Positions 48,553 through 50,458 of a stretch of 50,458 nt of DNA are shown here, piece after piece; the first letter of the stretch is position 1; each line of letters starts with the position of its first letter. Both the position numbers and the translations under genes were made by a program. The notes below the pieces were generated by a model. That model was not told the origin of the DNA. It was given only the letters and a program-made list of their open reading frames with translations, and did no database searches. The DNA comes from Fistulifera solaris (taxonomy: Eukaryota; Bacillariophyta; Bacillariophyceae; Naviculales; Stauroneidaceae): NCBI GenBank assembly GCA_030295235.1, contig AP026175.1:1-50458 (forward strand). Direction: 5' to 3'.

Positions 48553-50056
48553 ATGAGCCACCATCGACCGTCTTTGCCGCTATTCAATTTGCTTTTCTGA
48601 CCGCAATCTCGACAATCTCGGGCATTGAGTGTCATTCCGAGCATCATCATCATGAGCATCTTCGTCATTTGCAGTCAACAACTCGGTGTGACACGACCGA
48701 TCCCGGTAAAGCCGGTGAAGATGCGATCATCACAGCTGTTGCCGCTTTCGTGAGACACCGAGAGCCCAACGAACGTCGTTGCCGATTGTCGTTCCGGTGT
48801 GTTTTCACACTCTGTACGCGGCCGGAGGTGCTCCATTGACAGATGAAAAGCTGCAAAGCACGCTCAATCATCTCAATCAAGCCTTTACATCGTCTTCGTG
48901 TTGTGATAGAGCGCTGGAATGGTGTACCAGCGAAATAGTCGACAAATTATGCTCTACGGAAACGCAAATTACATTTGAATTCGCGGAACTCGTGGGCGGT
49001 GTCGTGACGGGCGATACGACCGTGGGTACATCTGTGACAGCTCTGAACGCTTGCGTCGTTCGCACGGAAAATGGCGACTGGTTCACGCATTCTAAATCCA
49101 TCGATGAAGCTCCGATGAAAGATGCTTTGCATTTGGGGGATCGCCGTGTACTCAACGCGTACTTTGTGGATTTTCCGAATGGATCTTTGGGGTACGCTAC
49201 CTTTCCTTTCAATGACAATGGAAAACTAGATGGTGTCGTTGTCGGATTTGATACACTTCCGGGAGATGGTGGGCGATTTGAGAAGGTGATACGCTCGTGC
49301 ATGAGGTACGTTCGGCTATATAGGGCGATTTCTATTCATCGAAACGACTCTTTTCTCAACCTCAAAACATTCATTACGCACAAACGCTCAGGTGGGACAT
49401 TGGCTGGGTCTACCGCATACATTTTCGGGAGGCTGTTTTGCATCCGACGGTGTTTTGGATACAGCGAAAACCAGAGATCCGTATAACGGGTGTACTCCGC
49501 AGTTGTCTCGACCCGATTCGTGTCCCACGAGCACGGGGGTGCAGGATCCAATTTTCAATTTCATGGATTATTCGGATGATGTATGCATGTACGAATTTAC
49601 AACAGGTCAAAAAGAAACCATGTTGGCCATGTGGGAATTTTACCGACTGGGAGATGGGGCATTGCGGCCGATGAAATCATCCAACTTCAATTGGGTGTTC
49701 CGTCGAATCCCATTGACTTGTTTCCCAGGGAAAAACAGCTGTACAAGCTACCAACGAGTACTTGCGAAGTGACCTGCACCTTGTCGGGTGATAAAGAAGG
49801 AGATGTTGATTTGTTTGTGGAATACGATCAAGTTCCGCAATACAATGACGGCGATTCTTGCGTGAGTGAATCGGGAGGCAATACGGAATCCTGTCGATTG
49901 CAATCCAGTGGAAGGTCTTTGGTTCCTCTTGGTTGTCGGAACCGCAGTCGTAGGCAATGCAACGACCTAACCGTCGATGCCATCTATGTGGGAATTCAAG
50001 GGTACGGAATTTCCACCGCCAAGAGCCTTGTTGTCACTTGCTCCAGAAACGCGTGA
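48553..50056 (+). CDS. Secreted M43 (pappalysin-like) metalloprotease with PPC-like C-terminus
   Basis: From Met 48553 a short hydrophobic leader (LPLFNLLF) precedes a His-rich segment (SEHHHHEHLRH). The catalytic domain has IVVPVCFHTLYA, LNQAFTSS, YATFPF and VGFDTLPG. An intron at 49306-49391 (GTACG..TCAG) splits the zinc motif: HE|VGHWLGLPHTF, that is HExxHxxGxxH with the third His ligand. The Met-turn follows as FNFMDYSDDVCMYEFT (about 49550-49600), typical of M43 fungal/bacterial-type proteases. The remaining roughly 110 residues (LFPREKQLYKL; GDVDLFVEYDQ; SESGGNTESC) resemble a PPC-type beta domain. Disulfide-forming cysteines support secretion. Frame breaks at about 48600, 48780, 49680 and 49930. 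About 470 residues. Confidence 0.88.
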
Positions 50057-50458
50057 GAAGAGCCCCAAGGTAATAACATGTCAATGGATTATGGTGCTAC
50101 ACAAATTATTGCAACGTTCGATCAAACCTGCACTTTTGAACTGAAGCGCTCTGTTCTTTTCCCCAACTAAGTTCGAGACTCGCTCGCATAGAACTAGAAC
50201 ATAGTTCTTTAACTCCTAGCAGGAAAAGGAAGATAGGCAATGAATTGTGAACTAGCGTCGTTAGCTGTAAGATTGATTTATTATCCTTAGTTTGATGTTG
50301 CTCGAATTCCGTGGCCTGTTTCTGTATACTATGTATACGCCCTGACGTCGAACGACAACAAAGTCTCCCTTTCTGTTTTAAATGTCAGTCCCTGGCGTCT
50401 TGTTTTGTGACTGACATACAAAGTACTACGTAGAGACAAGATTTCTAAATATTTGTTC
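50057..50458. other. Intergenic spacer at the window edge
   Basis: No gene recognised between the metalloprotease stop and the end of the window. Confidence 0.5.

Noticed and set aside
1-50458. tRNA, rRNA or CRISPR features
   Set aside because: I saw no convincing cloverleaf, rRNA block or spacer-repeat array by eye; a covariance-model scan would settle small RNAs.

Overview
The window starts at a chromosome end: bases 1-116 are CCCTAA telomere repeats containing a block of CCCTAG variants. The rest is gene-dense nuclear DNA of a photosynthetic stramenopile, most likely a diatom. Several predicted proteins start with a signal peptide followed directly by an Ala-Phe-type plastid-import motif (for example SAF|HSS, HAF|VVP). 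The introns are short (62-97 bp, GT..AG), and the gene families are diatom-like: HSF-domain factors, receptor cyclase-phosphodiesterase fusions, BspA-type LRR proteins and EGY-type plastid proteases. The species cannot be named from sequence alone.

Layout from left to right: telomere; cytochrome P450; a large phosphoinositide phospholipase C-like protein with a coiled coil inserted between its X and Y halves; an EGY/S2P-like metalloprotease; a BspA/DUF285 LRR membrane protein (minus); a 228-bp tandem repeat array; a second EGY/S2P paralogue; an HSF-type factor; a PLAA/Doa1 (WD40-PFU-PUL) gene (minus); an LRR-like gene; a plastid-type SET protein (minus); a secreted Cys/Asp-motif protein (minus); a receptor nucleotide cyclase-PDE fusion (minus); 3 kb of repeat-rich DNA; a plastid-type lycopene-cyclase-like flavoprotein with a very long Asn/Pro-rich N-terminus; a CER1-like desaturase-superfamily protein (minus); a 362-bp inverted-repeat element; two tandem TauE/SafE-family membrane proteins (minus); a palindrome array; a small TPR gene; a small diatom-type basic protein (minus); and an M43 metalloprotease.

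Almost every gene changes reading frame several times while its conserved protein sequence continues. Where I checked, the break often lies in a homopolymer run, and one extra base restores a family motif. I therefore treat these as genes with base-calling errors and not as pseudogenes. Coordinates given for broken genes span the whole locus.

The genes do not form one pathway. Several are plastid or secretory proteins, and two are signalling proteins (PLC-like and cyclase-PDE). The most unusual finding is the PLC-like protein, which keeps the full PH-EF-X-Y-C2 architecture but has lost most catalytic residues and gained an approximately 600-residue linker that is largely coiled coil.
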